This document shows positions 18,127 through 28,320 of a stretch of 64,000 nt of DNA, piece after piece. The notes below the pieces were generated by a model. That model had not been told where the DNA came from, did not search any database, and saw only the letters and a program-made list of their open reading frames with translations. The stretch covers positions 116,333 through 180,332 of the forward strand of contig JAGATN010000021.1 in NCBI GenBank assembly GCA_017621225.1, written 5' to 3'. A program made the translations under genes and the position numbers. This stretch comes from Muribaculaceae bacterium. Its GTDB lineage: Bacteria > Bacteroidota > Bacteroidia > Bacteroidales > Muribaculaceae. Within the stretch, counting starts at the first letter, position 1. Each line of letters begins with the position of its first letter.

Positions 18127-19125
18127 TTATTTAACAGTTGAAAGCCATTTGAAAATATAATCATACAATGGTTCTCTGACGTTTCGTGACGATAATATCA
18201 GGTCGTGCACGCCACCAACCACTTTCGTGCAATTCACTTTGGGGCCAAGCATCAGGCCATAATGCTTAATGTCGTTCACGTCAAGCACTATGTCTGATTT
18301 GTTGGCACCGGGTGCCCATTCCGAATACCCGGCACTTTTTGACGAATACATCAGCAATATCGGTATTTTTATGGCTCCGACATGTTTGCGAAGCGTGCGT
18401 TGTGCTTCATCTACGGCTCGTACCCATCCGGCGTCTACGTCGGGCGATTTTCGCAATTTCCAGTTCGTATCGTAATGCCACTCTCCATGCCCTCCATCTT
18501 TAAGCAAGCTTTCGCTATAAGCCGTACCATCGCCCTGTTCTATTTTGAAGTCAGGACAAAATTTCCCCAAAAAACTAACCAATGGCACTAACGACTCCAT
18601 GTCGCCTAAATTCCAGTCAAGAAACGGGCTGTTTAAGATTAGCGCGTCGATCGACGCATTGTTGGTGGTGACCATATAATATGATGCCACCAATCCACCC
18701 GTAGAGTGTCCGGCTAATATAATCTCACCTACTCCGGCATTTTTTATTTCTGCAATTGCCGAATCAACGTCAGCTACATATTCATCGAAATTTCGCACCT
18801 GAAACTTTTTTTGTCCAGGCATTATCGACCTGCCATATTTTCGGAGATCAACGGCATAAAAATCATATCCATTTGAATTGAATTTCAATGCCATTTCCGT
18901 TTGAAAGAAATAGTCATTAAATCCATGAATGTACAGAACGGCCTTATCATGCCTGCCGGTTGGTGACAATCGGCGAATTATGGTGGACCGTACTTTACCC
19001 GAATAATCGATGCCTTGGTCGACATAGCTCATTTCGAATCCATTTTTAAGTATATCGGGCTGCCAACTTCGAGCAGAGACGCATATTGATGAGAAAAGTA
19101 AAATTATCGAGATGCAGACTTTCAT
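18127..19125 (-). CDS. exported alpha/beta hydrolase, lysophospholipase-like
   Basis: A 332-residue alpha/beta-hydrolase (Hydrolase_4 / monoacylglycerol-lipase type). A signal peptide (MKVCISIILLFSSICVSA) sends it to the periplasm or outside. The oxyanion region is YIHGFNDYFFQ, the nucleophile elbow is AGHSTGG with catalytic Ser, and the C-terminal VVGGVHDLILS supplies the catalytic His. A serine esterase or lysophospholipase activity is likely; the substrate is not known. A -7 element lies upstream on the minus strand, so it is probably transcribed alone or together with sodB 75 bases downstream. Confidence 0.85.
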   Translation of the reverse strand: MKVCISIILLFSSICVSARSWQPDILKNGFEMSYVDQGIDYSGKVRSTIIRRLSPTGRHDKAVLYIHGFNDYFFQTEMALKFNSNGYDFYAVDLRKYGRSIMPGQKKFQVRNFDEYVADVDSAIAEIKNAGVGEIILAGHSTGGLVASYYMVTTNNASIDALILNSPFLDWNLGDMESLVPLVSFLGKFCPDFKIEQGDGTAYSESLLKDGGHGEWHYDTNWKLRKSPDVDAGWVRAVDEAQRTLRKHVGAIKIPILLMYSSKSAGYSEWAPGANKSDIVLDVNDIKHYGLMLGPKVNCTKVVGGVHDLILSSRNVREPLYDYIFKWLSTVK

Positions 19126-19146
19126 AATAAGAACCGTTTAGGCTAA

Positions 19147-19154
19147 CAAATATA
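19147..19154 (-). promoter_or_regulatory. -7 element for the hydrolase gene
   Basis: On the minus strand TATATTTG fits TAnnTTTG and lies 21 bases before the hydrolase ATG. The -33 position is not convincing. Confidence 0.45.
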
Positions 19155-19204
19155 TGTTTTTTTCTTAAAAAAACGGATAATATATATTAATTGTTTTGTC
19201 GGAA

Positions 19205-19236
19205 TTTGGTGAACACACAATTAATGACTACATTTG
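19205..19236 (+). promoter_or_regulatory. Bacteroidetes promoter for the agmatine operon
   Basis: TTTG (19205-19208), 20 bases, TACATTTG (19229-19236): an exact match to the -33/-7 consensus. It drives the small gene at 19311 and probably aguA-aguB. Confidence 0.7.
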
Positions 19237-19310
19237 AGAACATTTTTGTATACAAAATTCAACATAATACCAATTAAATTCTAATTGACACATTTTTAGT
19301 CGCTAACGAG

Positions 19311-19550
19311 GTGAATACAACTGATATAACAAAAGTATTCGATTCTTTCATAGAAGAATATGAAAGCGTTGACATTGCCGAGTCCGAATTTAAAAAATGC
19401 ATTCATGAAGATTCAGATCTCCGTAATCAATATCGTGAATGGTGCAATGTGGTGGGAAGCACCGAGAAAAGGGGCTTCGCTGATTATTGTGAAGAATACA
19501 TAAATACCCAAAATGATGTTTGGGATGTACTCAACGATTATGATGAATAA
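19311..19550 (+). CDS. small acidic protein, unknown function
   Basis: A 79-residue acidic protein starting with GTG. It is rich in Asp and Glu, has two Cys (CIHED, WCNVV) plus one in DYCEEY, and is predicted mostly helical with no membrane segment or signal. I do not recognise a named family. It begins 75 bases after a strong promoter and its last bases overlap the start region of aguA, so it belongs to the agmatine operon; a regulatory or stabilising role is only a guess. Confidence 0.7.
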   Translation: MNTTDITKVFDSFIEEYESVDIAESEFKKCIHEDSDLRNQYREWCNVVGSTEKRGFADYCEEYINTQNDVWDVLNDYDE

Positions 19551-20577
19551 GACATTGACATTGCCGGCCGAATGGGAAACAGACGGTACGATATTGTTGG
19601 CTTGGCCTCACGCCGATACCGATTGGTCATATATGCTAAATGAGGTTACCGATTGCTATGTCGACATCGTTAAAGCCATAGCCAATCGTCAACCGGTTGC
19701 GATAGTGGCTCCCGATTGCCAAATTGTAAAGGATCGGCTTTCCGAGATATCGACAAAATATCCCATATATTACATTACTTTGCCTACAAACGACACTTGG
19801 GCGCGCGACTTCGGTCCACTATCAGTGGTCGACGATGCAGGCCAATGGCATATATGCGATTTTAAGTTTAACGGCTGGGGGCTGAAATTTGCTGCCGATA
19901 AGGACAATATGGTCACTCGCGGATTATGTGACTCGAAGTTCTTGGTTGGCCGTTATGACAATAATCTTGGTTTCGTGCTTGAAGGCGGTTCCATTGAAAG
20001 CGATGGTAAAGGTACCATACTCACCACGTCGAGATGTCTGCTGTCGCCGAATCGAAACGGTGAAATGTCAAAGGGCGAAATTGAACGGGAATTAAAACGG
20101 CGACTTGGAGCTTCACGGATACTTTGGCTCAATCACGGCTTTTTGGCCGGCGATGATACTGACAGCCATATAGACACGTTGGCTCGACTGGCACCTAACG
20201 ACACCATAATATATGTGGGGTGCAATGATGAGACTGACGAGCATTATGCCGAGCTGAATGCCATGAAGCATGAATTGCAAAATCTCAAGACAGCCGATGG
20301 CAATCCATATAATTTGGTGGAGTTGCCATTTCCTGATAAGATATTTGATTACGATGGATTAAGGCTTCCGGCTACATATGCCAACTTTTTGGTTACGCCG
20401 CATGCCGTATATATGCCCACGTACGGGCAACCGCAAAACGATCTTCTCGCGCATCAGATGCTTAAGATAGTTTTTCAACAAGACATAGTGGACGTGGATT
20501 GCCGTCCGTTAATTAAACAACATGGGTCGCTGCACTGTGTCACCATGCAGCTGCCTCGACAAGTAATATGCATATGA
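19543..20577 (+). CDS. aguA: agmatine deiminase
   Basis: Hydrolyses agmatine to N-carbamoylputrescine and ammonia, the first step from agmatine to putrescine. The 344-residue protein shows the peptidylarginine-deiminase-like features: LPAEWE near the N-terminus, TNDTWARDFGP (substrate-binding Asp), the GGSIESDGKGT block, GDDTDSHIDTLAR with catalytic His, and the nucleophilic Cys in GSLHCVTMQ near the end. Two adjacent ATG codons (19540, 19543) overlap the stop of the preceding gene; either may start translation. It overlaps aguB by four bases. Confidence 0.94.
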   Translation: MNKTLTLPAEWETDGTILLAWPHADTDWSYMLNEVTDCYVDIVKAIANRQPVAIVAPDCQIVKDRLSEISTKYPIYYITLPTNDTWARDFGPLSVVDDAGQWHICDFKFNGWGLKFAADKDNMVTRGLCDSKFLVGRYDNNLGFVLEGGSIESDGKGTILTTSRCLLSPNRNGEMSKGEIERELKRRLGASRILWLNHGFLAGDDTDSHIDTLARLAPNDTIIYVGCNDETDEHYAELNAMKHELQNLKTADGNPYNLVELPFPDKIFDYDGLRLPATYANFLVTPHAVYMPTYGQPQNDLLAHQMLKIVFQQDIVDVDCRPLIKQHGSLHCVTMQLPRQVICI

Positions 20578-21458
20578 ACGAATTGAAAGTAGGAATAATA
20601 CAATTGAGCAAAGTGGCCGACGTTGAAACAAATCGTCGCAGATTGGCAAAAAAAATACGCGAGGTAGCCGCTTCCGGAGCTTCGATCATAGTCAATCAGG
20701 AACTCCATGATTCGTTGTACTTCTGTCAGACGGAATCGACTGACAATTGTGATTATGCAGTTGAAATTCCCGGAAAAGCCACCGAACTGTATGCGTCGCT
20801 TGCCAAGGAACTCGGCGTAGTCATAGTAACGTCGTTGTACGAACGTCGGGCCCCCGGATTGTACCACAACACTGCCGTGGTTTTTGAAAAAGATGGATCG
20901 ATAGCCGGAAAATATCGTACGATGCATATTCCGGACGATCCGGCTTATTACGAAAAATTTTATTTTACGCCCGGTGACATGGGTTTTGAGCCGATCGACA
21001 CTTCATTAGGACGATTGGGCGTGCTCGTGTGCTGGGATCAATGGTATCCTGAAGCAGCCAGATTAATGGCTCTGAAAGGTGCCGACATTTTGATTTATCC
21101 TACCGCAATAGGTTGGGAATCGACCGATTCTGATGACGAAAAAGCTCGTCAGCGTGATGCGTGGGTAACAATTCAACGAGCCCATGGAGTGGCAAACGGC
21201 ATACCCGTTGTAACCGTGAATCGCGTAGGCCATGAGCCGGATCCGTCGGGCGCAACCAATGGCATTCAATTTTGGGGCTCGAGTTTCGTATGTGGGCCTC
21301 AGGGCGAATTGCTGTATGAATCGCCCTCCGATGCCGAGGACGTAGCCGTTGTGTCGGTAGATATGAAACGCAGCGAACACGTAAGGCGGTGGTGGCCATT
21401 TTTACGTGATCGCCGCATTGATGCGTATGGCAATCTGACAAAACGTTTTATCGATTGA
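20574..21458 (+). CDS. aguB: N-carbamoylputrescine amidase
   Basis: Releases putrescine, CO2 and ammonia from N-carbamoylputrescine, completing the agmatine route. The 294-residue nitrilase-superfamily protein has the Glu-Lys-Cys triad: Glu in NQELHDS, Lys in GKYRTMHIPDD, and Cys in VLVCWDQWYPEAAR. The last motif is characteristic of this amidase rather than of general nitrilases. The start ATG at 20574 overlaps the aguA stop (ATGA); an ATG two codons earlier is also possible. It converges with lysA after 22 bases. Confidence 0.94.
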   Translation: MNELKVGIIQLSKVADVETNRRRLAKKIREVAASGASIIVNQELHDSLYFCQTESTDNCDYAVEIPGKATELYASLAKELGVVIVTSLYERRAPGLYHNTAVVFEKDGSIAGKYRTMHIPDDPAYYEKFYFTPGDMGFEPIDTSLGRLGVLVCWDQWYPEAARLMALKGADILIYPTAIGWESTDSDDEKARQRDAWVTIQRAHGVANGIPVVTVNRVGHEPDPSGATNGIQFWGSSFVCGPQGELLYESPSDAEDVAVVSVDMKRSEHVRRWWPFLRDRRIDAYGNLTKRFID

Positions 21459-21480
21459 TATAGTCCGTTTTTTGCGCTCG

Positions 21481-22629
21481 TTATTTCGCGAGCACGTCGG
21501 GAAGCTGTCGGCAATTATATTGCGATGCCATTATTTCGCCGTATGCTCCGGCCGAACGTATCGCTATCAGGTCGCCGCGATGCGTAACCGGCAATGTCTC
21601 TTGTTCGCCAAAGCAATCTGACGATTCGCATATTGGCCCTACTACGTCATATTTTTCCGATCCGCCATGTCCGGTGAGATTCTCAATTTTATGATGTGCT
21701 TGATAAAGGGCCGGACGTATCAGATCGCTGAATCCAGCGTCTACTATGACGAAGTTTTTAACTACTCCATTCTTTACATACAGCACCTTTGTTATCAACG
21801 ACCCGCATTGACACACTACTGAGCGACCGAGCTCGAAATGGAGCTCTTGACCCTCGCGTAAATTTAGGTGTTTGTTGAATGTTTCAAAATAACTTTTGAA
21901 ATCAGGAATGGGTTCTGCTTCGGGATCGTCATAATTGATGCCGAGTCCGCCTCCCACATTTATGGTTTCGAAATAAATGCCTTTTTCGTTATATTTATCT
22001 TGAATCTCGTTTATGCGTTTGCAGAGATTTTCGAATGGTGTCGTTTCTGTAATCTGAGAACCGATATGGAAATGCAGCCCTTTTAATTTTATGCAATCGG
22101 AGTTTTGGCAGCGAGCTATTATTTCATCGAGTTTCTCGATGTCTATGCCAAATTTATTTTCCGACAAACCGGTCGTGATATAGTGATGGGTATGTGCGTC
22201 GACATTCGGATTGACTCGCAATGCCACGCATACGCTTTTGCCCATTCGATGGCATATTTCCTCTATTACTTCGAGTTCGGCCATCGATTCGACATTCAGA
22301 CAAGCTATGTTCTTGTTCAGCGCCAATTCTATTTCCCAATCGGCCTTGCCCACTCCGGCATATACGATGGTGTCATTGGTAAATCCGGCATTTATGGCGG
22401 CTGAAAGTTCTCCCCCGCTCACTACGTCGGCTCCAAATCCGGCATCTGCGATGCGTTTTAGTATGATCGGATTAGCATTGGCTTTTACTGCGTAATGCAC
22501 TTTATACCCCGGGTATGCGCTATGTTCGCGTATGCTCGACAACGTATCGTCAAGCAACTTCAAGTCATAGTAATAAAACGGTGTGCGGGGCTGTTGTTCA
22601 AACGCTCCGACTGGTAATTTGTAATCCAT
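21481..22629 (-). CDS. lysA: diaminopimelate decarboxylase
   Basis: Decarboxylates meso-diaminopimelate to L-lysine with PLP, the last step of lysine synthesis. The 382-residue fold-type III protein has the PLP-binding Lys in HYAVKANANP, the glycine loop GGGLGI, and the active-site CESSDCFGE. The frame extends to 22737, but the ATG at 22629 (MDYKLPVGAFEQ) is chosen since the extra 36 residues overlap lysC and look non-homologous. It lies 16 bases after lysC, forming a lysine-branch operon. Confidence 0.94.
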   Translation of the reverse strand: MDYKLPVGAFEQQPRTPFYYYDLKLLDDTLSSIREHSAYPGYKVHYAVKANANPIILKRIADAGFGADVVSGGELSAAINAGFTNDTIVYAGVGKADWEIELALNKNIACLNVESMAELEVIEEICHRMGKSVCVALRVNPNVDAHTHHYITTGLSENKFGIDIEKLDEIIARCQNSDCIKLKGLHFHIGSQITETTPFENLCKRINEIQDKYNEKGIYFETINVGGGLGINYDDPEAEPIPDFKSYFETFNKHLNLREGQELHFELGRSVVCQCGSLITKVLYVKNGVVKNFVIVDAGFSDLIRPALYQAHHKIENLTGHGGSEKYDVVGPICESSDCFGEQETLPVTHRGDLIAIRSAGAYGEIMASQYNCRQLPDVLAK

Positions 22630-22645
22630 CTGACAATTTGATATG

Positions 22646-23959
22646 TTAAGAAAAAAGGTGTTTGCTGAGATTTTTGAGTGCTTGAATTTTATCTTCTTTG
22701 CGTACGAGCAATGATATGTTATAATTGCTGCCGCCATACGAAATCATACGAACCGGAATATCCTTCAATGCATTGACCACTTCAGCCTCAAAGCCTCTGT
22801 TTTGCCATTCGAGATCGCCCACTACGCATATTATCACCATATCGCGATCTATCGTCACCGTTCCAAATTTCTTGAGGTCATCAAGAATCGGCTGGATGTT
22901 CCTTTCATTGTCGATCGTCACGCTTACGCCTACTTCCGACGTCACGATCATATCTATGGCAGTACGATGTGTTTCGAATATTTCAAATACCTTGCGCAAG
23001 AATCCGTATGCCAATAACATTCTGCCGCTTTTGATTTTTATGGCGGTAATGTTGTCTTTGGCCGCAACGGCTTTTATTGTATGAGTTGCCGATGTGTTGT
23101 AAATCAATGTTCCCGGAGCATCGGGCTGCATAGTATTCAGTAGTCTGACCGGAATATTGTTTAGCTTGGCCGGAAGCACGCAAGTAGGATGCAGTATTTT
23201 TGCTCCAAAATAAGCCAATTCAGCAGCTTCTTCAAAATGTAACTGGCTGACCGGTTTGGTGCCTTCTACATATCGGGGATCATTGTTGTGCATGCCGTCA
23301 ATGTCGGTCCATATCTCTATTTCGTCGGCTTTTATTGCTGCGCCAATTAATGATGCCGTATAGTCGCTTCCGCCTCGTTGCAGATTGTCTATTTCGCCAT
23401 ATGCGTTTCTGCATATGTAACCCTGAGTAAGATACAAGTCTACGTCAGGATTTTCATCCAATATAGCAGTCAGTTTCTTCTGTATGTATTCGCTATCGGG
23501 TTCTGCATTTTTATCGGTTCTCATAAAATCGAGAGCCGGTATGAGCAATGAATTTATTCCTTGCTCGTGCATATAGTGATTTATTAATGTGGTCGACAAT
23601 AATTCACCCTGTGCAAGAATCTCTTTTTCTTCAAATAGAGTAAATATGTCTTTATTGAATGAACGGATAAAATCGAAACGCGCTTTTACGTCGGTTATGG
23701 CTTTTTCGCGATATTCAGCGGTATCGTAAAGTTGGGAGATGGTATCCATATATTTGCTTTCAAGGGCATTGATGGTCTCTTTTGCTCCTGAAAGATTCTT
23801 TTTATATAGATAATCCGATATTTCAACCAAAGAATTGGTCGTTCCTGACATGGCCGACAATACGACAATGTTTTTTCCTCGCTTCGATACCAAGCGAACT
23901 ACGTCTTTCATCCTTTGTGCGGAGCCAACCGATGTGCCTCCAAATTTCAATACGTTCAT
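22646..23959 (-). CDS. lysC: aspartate kinase, lysine-sensitive type
   Basis: Phosphorylates L-aspartate, the first step toward lysine, threonine and methionine. The 437-residue monofunctional enzyme starts VLKFGGTSVGS (kinase motif), has the GRGGSDYTA-like block as QRGGSDYTASLIG, and two C-terminal ACT domains for feedback control (IKSGRML, and DLEWQNRGFEAEVVNALKDI). It is not fused to homoserine dehydrogenase, which fits the AKIII class. The ATG at 23959 is preferred over 23995 because it gives the standard N-terminus. Its place before lysA implies lysine-linked regulation. Confidence 0.94.
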   Translation of the reverse strand: MNVLKFGGTSVGSAQRMKDVVRLVSKRGKNIVVLSAMSGTTNSLVEISDYLYKKNLSGAKETINALESKYMDTISQLYDTAEYREKAITDVKARFDFIRSFNKDIFTLFEEKEILAQGELLSTTLINHYMHEQGINSLLIPALDFMRTDKNAEPDSEYIQKKLTAILDENPDVDLYLTQGYICRNAYGEIDNLQRGGSDYTASLIGAAIKADEIEIWTDIDGMHNNDPRYVEGTKPVSQLHFEEAAELAYFGAKILHPTCVLPAKLNNIPVRLLNTMQPDAPGTLIYNTSATHTIKAVAAKDNITAIKIKSGRMLLAYGFLRKVFEIFETHRTAIDMIVTSEVGVSVTIDNERNIQPILDDLKKFGTVTIDRDMVIICVVGDLEWQNRGFEAEVVNALKDIPVRMISYGGSNYNISLLVRKEDKIQALKNLSKHLFS

Positions 23960-23992
23960 TCTATTGAGAATTGTTATGATGCAATTATTTTG

Positions 23993-24000
23993 CAAAATTA
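23993..24000 (-). promoter_or_regulatory. -7 element for lysC-lysA
   Basis: On the minus strand TAATTTTG fits TAnnTTTG and lies 33 bases before the lysC ATG. No good -33 tetramer is found. Confidence 0.45.
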
Positions 24001-24102
24001 CAAAAATGCTTTACAATCTATGTTATTTGACAAAAAAACTTCAATGTTTATATCAAATATCTCTTATTTTTCGAAAAAATGAGAGATGTCGCCATATAAT
24101 CG

Positions 24103-24768
24103 TCAATCTTCTACGATGCTTTTGTTTTCGCATCGCACCAGCCGCGCCGGGAATTGTTCGACTAATGCCAGGTTATGCGTAGCCATAACCACGGCGGTGC
24201 CTTTGCGCGCTATCTCATGCAATCGATTCACTATTTGTTCGCCTGTGGCTGGATCGAGATTTCCCGTAGGCTCGTCGGCGAGTATCAGACGAGGGCGATT
24301 GAGCAACGCACGTGCTATCACAATGCGTTGCTGCTCTCCACCCGATAATTCATGGGGCATCTTATACGACTTATTGAGCATTCCGACCTCTTTGAGCACT
24401 TCTTCGATACGTATGTCGATGGATTGTTTATCGCTCCAACCGGTGGCATTTAAAACGAATTTCAGATTGTTGCGAACGTTCCTATCCGACAATAACTGAA
24501 AATCTTGAAACACAATGCCTATTTGCCGGCGCAAATACGGTATCTCTTTTCTGCGTATGTTGGTCAGATTATATCCGAACACTTCGGCATCGCCCGATTT
24601 TACCGGTATTTCGCAATACATCGATTTCAGAAGACTACTTTTGCCGCTGCCCACTCGTCCTATAAGATATACGAATTCTCCTTCAGAAAGATTGAAGTTC
24701 ACGTGCTTTAGCACTACCATTTCTTTCTGATGTATTTCTACGTTTTTGTAATTGATTACGTTGCCCAT
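24103..24768 (-). CDS. ftsE: FtsE-type cell-division ABC ATPase
   Basis: ATPase that with FtsX controls peptidoglycan hydrolases at the division site. The 221-residue protein has Walker [11 protein letters not shown]-loop [16 protein letters not shown], signature [14 protein letters not shown], Walker [14 protein letters not shown] and H-loop ATHN. FQDFQLL and the short length favour FtsE over LolD. FtsX is not adjacent, so the pairing is inferred. It follows recQ after 27 bases and is the last gene of the clpP-clpX-recQ-ftsE run. Confidence 0.85.
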   Translation of the reverse strand: MGNVINYKNVEIHQKEMVVLKHVNFNLSEGEFVYLIGRVGSGKSSLLKSMYCEIPVKSGDAEVFGYNLTNIRRKEIPYLRRQIGIVFQDFQLLSDRNVRNNLKFVLNATGWSDKQSIDIRIEEVLKEVGMLNKSYKMPHELSGGEQQRIVIARALLNRPRLILADEPTGNLDPATGEQIVNRLHEIARKGTAVVMATHNLALVEQFPARLVRCENKSIVED

Positions 24769-24795
24769 TGCAATTTCAGGTGTTTAGCTATTTTG

Positions 24796-26976
24796 TCAAT
24801 ACCCCATTTCAGACAAAAACTTAATTCTCATAAGGCGTATCTCATCTTCGGTGTATTCATTTCCGAGTTCCTTGTAAGCATCGTTCAAATCACCGCTTTC
24901 GCTCTCTTTGAAGTATTCAAATATATCTTCTTGCTGATCTTCATCGAGCAATTCATCGATGTAATAATTGATGTTTATTTTGGTTCCGGAATTGAGTATG
25001 GCCTCGATGTCGTCAAGCAACTCATTGAATTCAAGTCCTTTGGATGCCGCTATTTCGTCAAGCTGTATTTTTCGGTCAATGGCCTGTATTATCGATATTT
25101 TCACCTTGCTTTTATTCGCAACGCTCCTTACTATCAGATCCTCAGGACGTTCTATCTCATTCTCCTCCACATGCCGTTTTATGACTTTTATGAATTCTTC
25201 GCCATAACGTTTGGCTTTTCCGGCACCTACGCCCGATATGTTCGATAATTCTTCGATAGTTATCGGGTATGTGGTGGCCATAGCTTCAAGCGAGGGCTCT
25301 TGAAATATTACATACGGTGGTAACGACAAACGCTTTGCAACTTTCTTGCACAGGTCCTTTAAGATGGAATACAGTTCGGGGTCGGCTGCACAATTTGCTC
25401 CCCCATTCATTTCTTCCGGTTCTATTTCGTCATTGAATTCCGTATCTTCAACTATTTTGAACGACTTGGGCGATGCTGCAAATGCCTTGCCTGAATCGGT
25501 TACTCGTAGCAAACCGTAATTTTCTATGTCACGGTCGAGATATCCGGCTATCACGGCTTGGCGTATTACGGCATTTAGATACCGTTCATCCGATTTTTCG
25601 GCACATCCGAATACTTCAAGTTCATTATGATGATACGACTTTACGTCGTTCGTGGCTTTGCCTCGCATCACATCTATTATATGGTCGGCTTTAAATTTTT
25701 CTTTAAGCGCAACGATTGTTTCAATTACTGCGCATAAATCGTCTTTAGCTTCCACTTTCTTCTTGGGATTTAAACAATTATCGCAGTTGCCACAATTATC
25801 CTGGTTGAATTCCTCACCAAAATAGTGAAGCAGCAATTGTCGGCGACAAACGCTCGACTCTGCGTAGCTTGCTGTTTCGAGCAGCAACTGTTTGCCTATT
25901 TCTTGTTCGGCAATAGGTTTATTCTGCATAAACTTCTCCATTTTCTGGAGATCTTTGGCTGCATAAAATGTTATGCACTGCCCTTCTCCTCCGTCGCGTC
26001 CGGCTCGTCCGGTTTCCTGATAATATCCTTCGAGAGATTTTGGCATGTCGTAATGTATCACAAACCGTACATCCGGCTTGTCTATGCCCATTCCGAATGC
26101 TATGGTGGCTACTATCACGTCTACTTTTTCAAGCAGGAAAGCATCTTGGTTTGCCGATCGCGTAGCGCTATCCATTCCCGCATGGTATGGCAACGCCCTT
26201 ATTTCGTTTATTCGAAGCAATTCGGCCAATTCCTCTACTTTTTTGCGACTGAGGCAATAAATTATTCCTGATTTATTTTCGCGGCTTTTAATGTATTTAA
26301 TTATATCTTTATCAATTGACGACGTCTTTGGACGCACTTCGTAATATAAATTCGTTCGATTGAATGACGACTTGAAAACTTTGGCGTCCAACATGCCAAG
26401 ATTCTTTTGTATGTCATGTTGCACTTTCGGTGTGGCAGTGGCGGTAAGCGCTATTACCGGACGTGGACTTATTTCGTTTATTATCGGGCGTATGCGTCTG
26501 TATTCCGGTCGGAAGTCATGTCCCCATTCCGATATACAGTGAGCTTCGTCTACGGCGTAAAACGAAATTTTCACCGATTTCAGAAATTCTATGTTTTCCT
26601 CTTTTGTGAGCGATTCGGGCGCTACGTAAAGCAACTTGGTTTTGCCTGATGCCACATCGCATTTCACTTTATCGATAGCCGTCTTGTTTAACGACGAATT
26701 CAGGAAGTGCGCCACGTCATCCTCCGCGCTGAAATTGCGCATTGCGTCGACTTGATTTTTCATCAACGCTATCAGTGGCGATATTACAATGGCCGTACCA
26801 TCCATCATTAATGAGGGCAACTGATAGCATAGTGATTTGCCGCCTCCCGTAGGCATTAGCACAAAAGTGTCATTGCCGTCAAGCAGACTGGTTATTATGG
26901 CTTCTTGGTTGCCTTTGAACGTGTCAAATCCGAAATGCTTTTTAAGCGCTTCCGTAAGGAGAGTTTTAGCAGTCAT
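24796..26976 (-). CDS. recQ: ATP-dependent DNA helicase RecQ
   Basis: A 3'-5' DNA helicase used in recombination and fork repair. The 726-residue protein has the superfamily 2 motifs: GGGKSLCYQLP (Walker A), VDEAHCISEWGHDFRPEY (DEAH and aromatic loop), ALTATATP, and YQETGRAGRDG. The RQC region with a zinc site (CGNCDNC) and winged helix follows, then an HRDC domain near residues 560-630 and a C-terminal acidic extension. The long C-terminus is usual for Bacteroidetes RecQ. It sits 44 bases after clpX. Confidence 0.95.
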   Translation of the reverse strand: MTAKTLLTEALKKHFGFDTFKGNQEAIITSLLDGNDTFVLMPTGGGKSLCYQLPSLMMDGTAIVISPLIALMKNQVDAMRNFSAEDDVAHFLNSSLNKTAIDKVKCDVASGKTKLLYVAPESLTKEENIEFLKSVKISFYAVDEAHCISEWGHDFRPEYRRIRPIINEISPRPVIALTATATPKVQHDIQKNLGMLDAKVFKSSFNRTNLYYEVRPKTSSIDKDIIKYIKSRENKSGIIYCLSRKKVEELAELLRINEIRALPYHAGMDSATRSANQDAFLLEKVDVIVATIAFGMGIDKPDVRFVIHYDMPKSLEGYYQETGRAGRDGGEGQCITFYAAKDLQKMEKFMQNKPIAEQEIGKQLLLETASYAESSVCRRQLLLHYFGEEFNQDNCGNCDNCLNPKKKVEAKDDLCAVIETIVALKEKFKADHIIDVMRGKATNDVKSYHHNELEVFGCAEKSDERYLNAVIRQAVIAGYLDRDIENYGLLRVTDSGKAFAASPKSFKIVEDTEFNDEIEPEEMNGGANCAADPELYSILKDLCKKVAKRLSLPPYVIFQEPSLEAMATTYPITIEELSNISGVGAGKAKRYGEEFIKVIKRHVEENEIERPEDLIVRSVANKSKVKISIIQAIDRKIQLDEIAASKGLEFNELLDDIEAILNSGTKININYYIDELLDEDQQEDIFEYFKESESGDLNDAYKELGNEYTEDEIRLMRIKFLSEMGY

Positions 26977-27020
26977 AAATGATGAATGTTTTCAATATTG
27001 ATAAAAATATGTGGGGTACG

Positions 27021-28277
27021 TCAATTATATGTTCCTGTTTCGAAATTAGCTTTTTTAAGCTTCTCCAAAGCGTATTCAGCCGTTATTTCAAATGACTTTT
27101 GGTCAGATGACGGCATGTCATACATAAGATCAATCACAATCGATTCGACGATGGAACGGAGTCCGCGCGCGCCGAGCTTGTATTCAATTGCTTTGTCCAC
27201 GATCAAATCAAGCGTCTCGGGGGTGAACGTCAAATCAATGCCATCCATCTTAAACAATTTCTCGTATTGTTTTATTATGGCATTCTTGGGCTCTGTCAGA
27301 ATTCTGCGCAACGCATCCCTGTCGAGCGGATCAAGATGCATAAGAATTGGCAGTCGGCCGATTATTTCGGGTATCAGTCCGAACGACTTCAAATCCTGAG
27401 GCGCCACGTATTGCATCATATTGTCGCGTTTTAAGCTATGACGCTCGGCATTGGTCGAGTATCCGACCACATGGGTGTTGAGCCTCTGCGCTATTTTACG
27501 TTCAATTCCGTCAAATGCGCCGCCACATATGAACAATATGTTTTTCGTGTCTACCGGAATCATTCGTTGCTCGGGGTGCTTGCGACCTCCTTGCGGCGGT
27601 ACGTTTACGATTGATCCTTCGAGCAATTTCAATAATCCCTGCTGTACGCCCTCGCCGCTCACGTCGCGCGTTATCGATGGATTGTCGCCTTTGCGGGCTA
27701 TCTTGTCAATCTCGTCGATGAATACGATGCCACGTTCGGCTTTCTTTACGTCGTAGTCGGCCGCTTGAAGCAATCGCGTCAGAAGGCTCTCAATGTCCTC
27801 CCCCACATATCCCGCTTCGGTAAGCACCGTGGCATCGACGATGGTAAACGGCACGTCGAGCAGTCGCGCTATCGTTTTTGCCAATAATGTCTTGCCGGTT
27901 CCGGTAGGTCCGACCATTATTATGTTGCTCTTTTCAATGTCAACGTCGTTGACATCTTGAGCCAATCGCTTGTAATGGTTGTATACCGCTACTGCAAGAT
28001 ATTTTTTCGCCTCGTCTTGCCCTATTACATAGCTGTCAAGAAATTCGCGAATCTCTTTGGGCTTCGGGAGCTTGCTTAAAGCATCCTTTTCAGAAGCATT
28101 AGTCGAGTCCGATTCCTTAGCCTGCGATTTATTGTAATCAGCCAACAAAGCATTTATCTGTTCAACACAATCCGAACAAATGAGACAGTCGCCGATGGGG
28201 CTTGGAACCATCACCGGCACCTGAGCGTACGTTCGTCCGCAAAATCCGCAACAAGCTTGTGTAGTTTTTTTTGCCAT
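27021..28277 (-). CDS. clpX: ClpXP unfoldase subunit ClpX
   Basis: AAA+ unfoldase that selects substrates and feeds them to ClpP. The 418-residue protein has the N-terminal zinc-binding domain (CGFC and CLICSDC pairs), Walker [13 protein letters not shown], Walker [11 protein letters not shown], the arginine-rich sensor region, and the IGF-like loop region for ClpP docking. It is 43 bases downstream of clpP, the usual pairing, and precedes recQ. Confidence 0.96.
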   Translation of the reverse strand: MAKKTTQACCGFCGRTYAQVPVMVPSPIGDCLICSDCVEQINALLADYNKSQAKESDSTNASEKDALSKLPKPKEIREFLDSYVIGQDEAKKYLAVAVYNHYKRLAQDVNDVDIEKSNIIMVGPTGTGKTLLAKTIARLLDVPFTIVDATVLTEAGYVGEDIESLLTRLLQAADYDVKKAERGIVFIDEIDKIARKGDNPSITRDVSGEGVQQGLLKLLEGSIVNVPPQGGRKHPEQRMIPVDTKNILFICGGAFDGIERKIAQRLNTHVVGYSTNAERHSLKRDNMMQYVAPQDLKSFGLIPEIIGRLPILMHLDPLDRDALRRILTEPKNAIIKQYEKLFKMDGIDLTFTPETLDLIVDKAIEYKLGARGLRSIVESIVIDLMYDMPSSDQKSFEITAEYALEKLKKANFETGTYN

Positions 28278-28320
28278 TTAGCTTTATTATTTTGTAGTTC
28301 GTTGCTATGATTTTAGCCCA

